Below, one piece after another: positions 5,680 to 6,831 of a DNA stretch of 6,831 nt; position 1 is the first letter of the stretch, and every line of letters starts with the position of its first letter. Location: positions 1 through 6,831 of the forward strand of contig JAAYLJ010000140.1 in assembly GCA_012521935.1 (NCBI GenBank), written 5' to 3'. Under the pieces are notes generated by a model, which saw only the letters and a program-made list of their open reading frames with translations, was not told where the DNA came from and ran no database searches. A program made the translations under genes and the position numbers. Origin of the DNA: Campylobacteraceae bacterium. GTDB taxonomy: Bacteria; Campylobacterota; Campylobacteria; Campylobacterales; Campylobacteraceae.

Positions 5680-6831
5680 ATGAATTTAACTCTTGGAAAA
5701 AGAATAACTTTAGGGTTTGGTGTAGTTTTAATAATCGCTGCTATTTTGGGGATTGTTGGTGTTTTAAATATGAAAATAGCTCAAAAAAATAGCTTAGACA
5801 TGCAAGAGAAATATATGCCAGAAATGGAATTCTCAGGAGAACTTCAAAGCAATGTCCTAACAGCTAGAATATCAGTTGTAAACTATCTATATACTGAGCA
5901 AAATAGTTTTTTAAATGAAGCTAGGGCAAATTTTAAAAATACAAATGAAACCTTATCTAAACTTGAAGCTTTAGCGGATAAATATGAAGAACTTGTAAGA
6001 TTAAAAGAGCTTTTACCTTCATTTTCAGCTAACTTAAAAGCGTATCATGCGGGGGTTGACAAGCTTTCTGTACTTTATGAGAAAAAAGCCTCCATCCAAA
6101 GAAGTTTAGATGAAAATGCAAGAGTTTTTATGAGCTCAGCTAGAGAGTTAAGAGATCATCAAAGAGTGCTTTTGGTGGATGATTTTAAAGCTGGGTTAAC
6201 ACTTGCAAAACTTCAAGAAAGACTTGAGAAAATTTACACTACTTGGAGAAGCGTTGCAAGAGGATATGACGCAAGACTTGGTAATTTTAGAGCTTTAGCT
6301 TTTAGAGATAGCACTATTTTAAGTGAATCTTTTCAAGCTTTTGATGATTTAAATGAGATATATACAAATTTAAGAAAAATAACGGAGCTTAAAGAGGATT
6401 TAGAACATATTCAAAATGTTGAAAATGCGGGAAATAGATATAAAGAAGATTTAATAGCATTAGAAAAAGTAACAGTAGAGGCTGAGACTGTAGTAAAAGA
6501 GCTTATAGGAATTGGCAGTAGGGTTTTAATTACTGTTGGAGAGATTAAAGATGCTGGAGCAGCAGGGGCTGATAGGCTTTCTGATAACTCAGTAGAAACT
6601 CTTAATAAATCAGTTGTGATTATGATCTCAGGCTTAATTATCGCACTTATTTTAGGTTTAATTATTTCAGCTTTTATAACAATTACAACAAACCGTACTG
6701 TAACCTCCGCCGTCAAATCCATCATGGAAGCATCAGATCAAGTTGTTAGTGCTTCAGATGAGATAGCTGATTCTTCTACTTCATTAGCAGAGGGAGCAAG
6801 TGAACAAGCAAGTAGTGTTGAAGAGGTAAGT
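5680..6831 (+). CDS. Membrane methyl-accepting chemotaxis protein with large helical periplasmic domain (3' truncated by window edge)
   Basis: A chemoreceptor of which the first 384 residues are in the window; the frame is still open at the right edge. ATG 5680 lies 3 bases after the cheW stop with AGAGGAG 6 nt upstream. Residues about 9-29 form the first membrane helix after a short Lys/Arg start. Residues about 30-311 are periplasmic and look wholly alpha-helical and polar, without PAS/Cache strand patterns. About 280 residues is more than a 4HB domain (about 150) and fits a helical bimodular (HBM) type; small organic acids are known ligands of some HBM receptors, but the ligand here is unknown. 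Residues about 312-335 are the second membrane helix. Only about 11 residues then separate it from the signalling coiled coil (IMEASDQVVSASDEIADSS, then SLAEGASEQASSVEE), so no HAMP domain of about 50 residues fits. The conserved hairpin tip is beyond the window. Confidence 0.95.
   Translation, partial: MNLTLGKRITLGFGVVLIIAAILGIVGVLNMKIAQKNSLDMQEKYMPEMEFSGELQSNVLTARISVVNYLYTEQNSFLNEARANFKNTNETLSKLEALADKYEELVRLKELLPSFSANLKAYHAGVDKLSVLYEKKASIQRSLDENARVFMSSARELRDHQRVLLVDDFKAGLTLAKLQERLEKIYTTWRSVARGYDARLGNFRALAFRDSTILSESFQAFDDLNEIYTNLRKITELKEDLEHIQNVENAGNRYKEDLIALEKVTVEAETVVKELIGIGSRVLITVGEIKDAGAAGADRLSDNSVETLNKSVVIMISGLIIALILGLIISAFITITTNRTVTSAVKSIMEASDQVVSASDEIADSSTSLAEGASEQASSVEEVS

Noticed and set aside
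6411..6725. Minus-strand open frame of about 104 residues opposite the second MCP
   Set aside because: The Ile/Val/Ser-rich sequence mirrors the MCP coding strand, and no start signal or family pattern is present.

Overview
The window is AT-rich, densely packed DNA. It most likely comes from a Campylobacterota (Epsilonproteobacteria) chromosome of the Sulfurimonas, Sulfurospirillum or Arcobacter type. This rests on base composition, gene style, Shine-Dalgarno/extended -10 promoter style and the look of the chemotaxis proteins; there is no rRNA or other marker gene, so the assignment is an inference. Almost every gene concerns signal transduction and chemotaxis.

Layout. (1) Positions 1-812 (+) hold the C-terminal signalling half of a methyl-accepting chemotaxis protein (MCP) whose sensor end lies outside the window. 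(2) Positions 798-1919 (-) hold a class I/II PLP-dependent aminotransferase. It converges on the MCP, and the two coding ends overlap by 15 bp. (3) A 38-65 bp divergent promoter region follows, depending on which starts are used. (4) A (+) cassette of three tightly linked genes fills about 1973-4713: an unrecognised small protein of about 108 residues; a soluble PAS sensor histidine kinase whose start overlaps the small gene by 11 bp; and a response regulator, begun at a TTG one base after the kinase stop, with a receiver domain and about 290 residues of unrecognised output region. (5) An 80-bp gap with an extended -10 promoter leads into a second (+) unit: a single-domain CheY-like regulator, a CheW adaptor one base later, and a membrane MCP three bases after that, which runs off the right edge.

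How the genes may work together. The CheY-CheW-MCP run is a typical receptor/adaptor/regulator module that would feed a CheA kinase encoded elsewhere. The MCP has a large all-helical periplasmic domain of about 280 residues (HBM-like size) and appears to go from its second membrane helix straight into the signalling hairpin with no HAMP domain. The kinase/regulator pair is a separate two-component system. Its PAS domain has features of the FAD-binding Aer family, so it may sense redox or energy state in the cytoplasm. Its regulator has no recognisable DNA-binding domain, so its output may be a protein-protein effect, possibly on chemotaxis given the neighbours; that last point is inference.

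No tRNA, rRNA, CRISPR array or insertion sequence was seen, and no gene-free stretch exceeds about 80 bp. The least explained parts are the three-gene cassette (small protein, PAS kinase, regulator with unknown output) and the compact divergent promoter that may give a leaderless mRNA.
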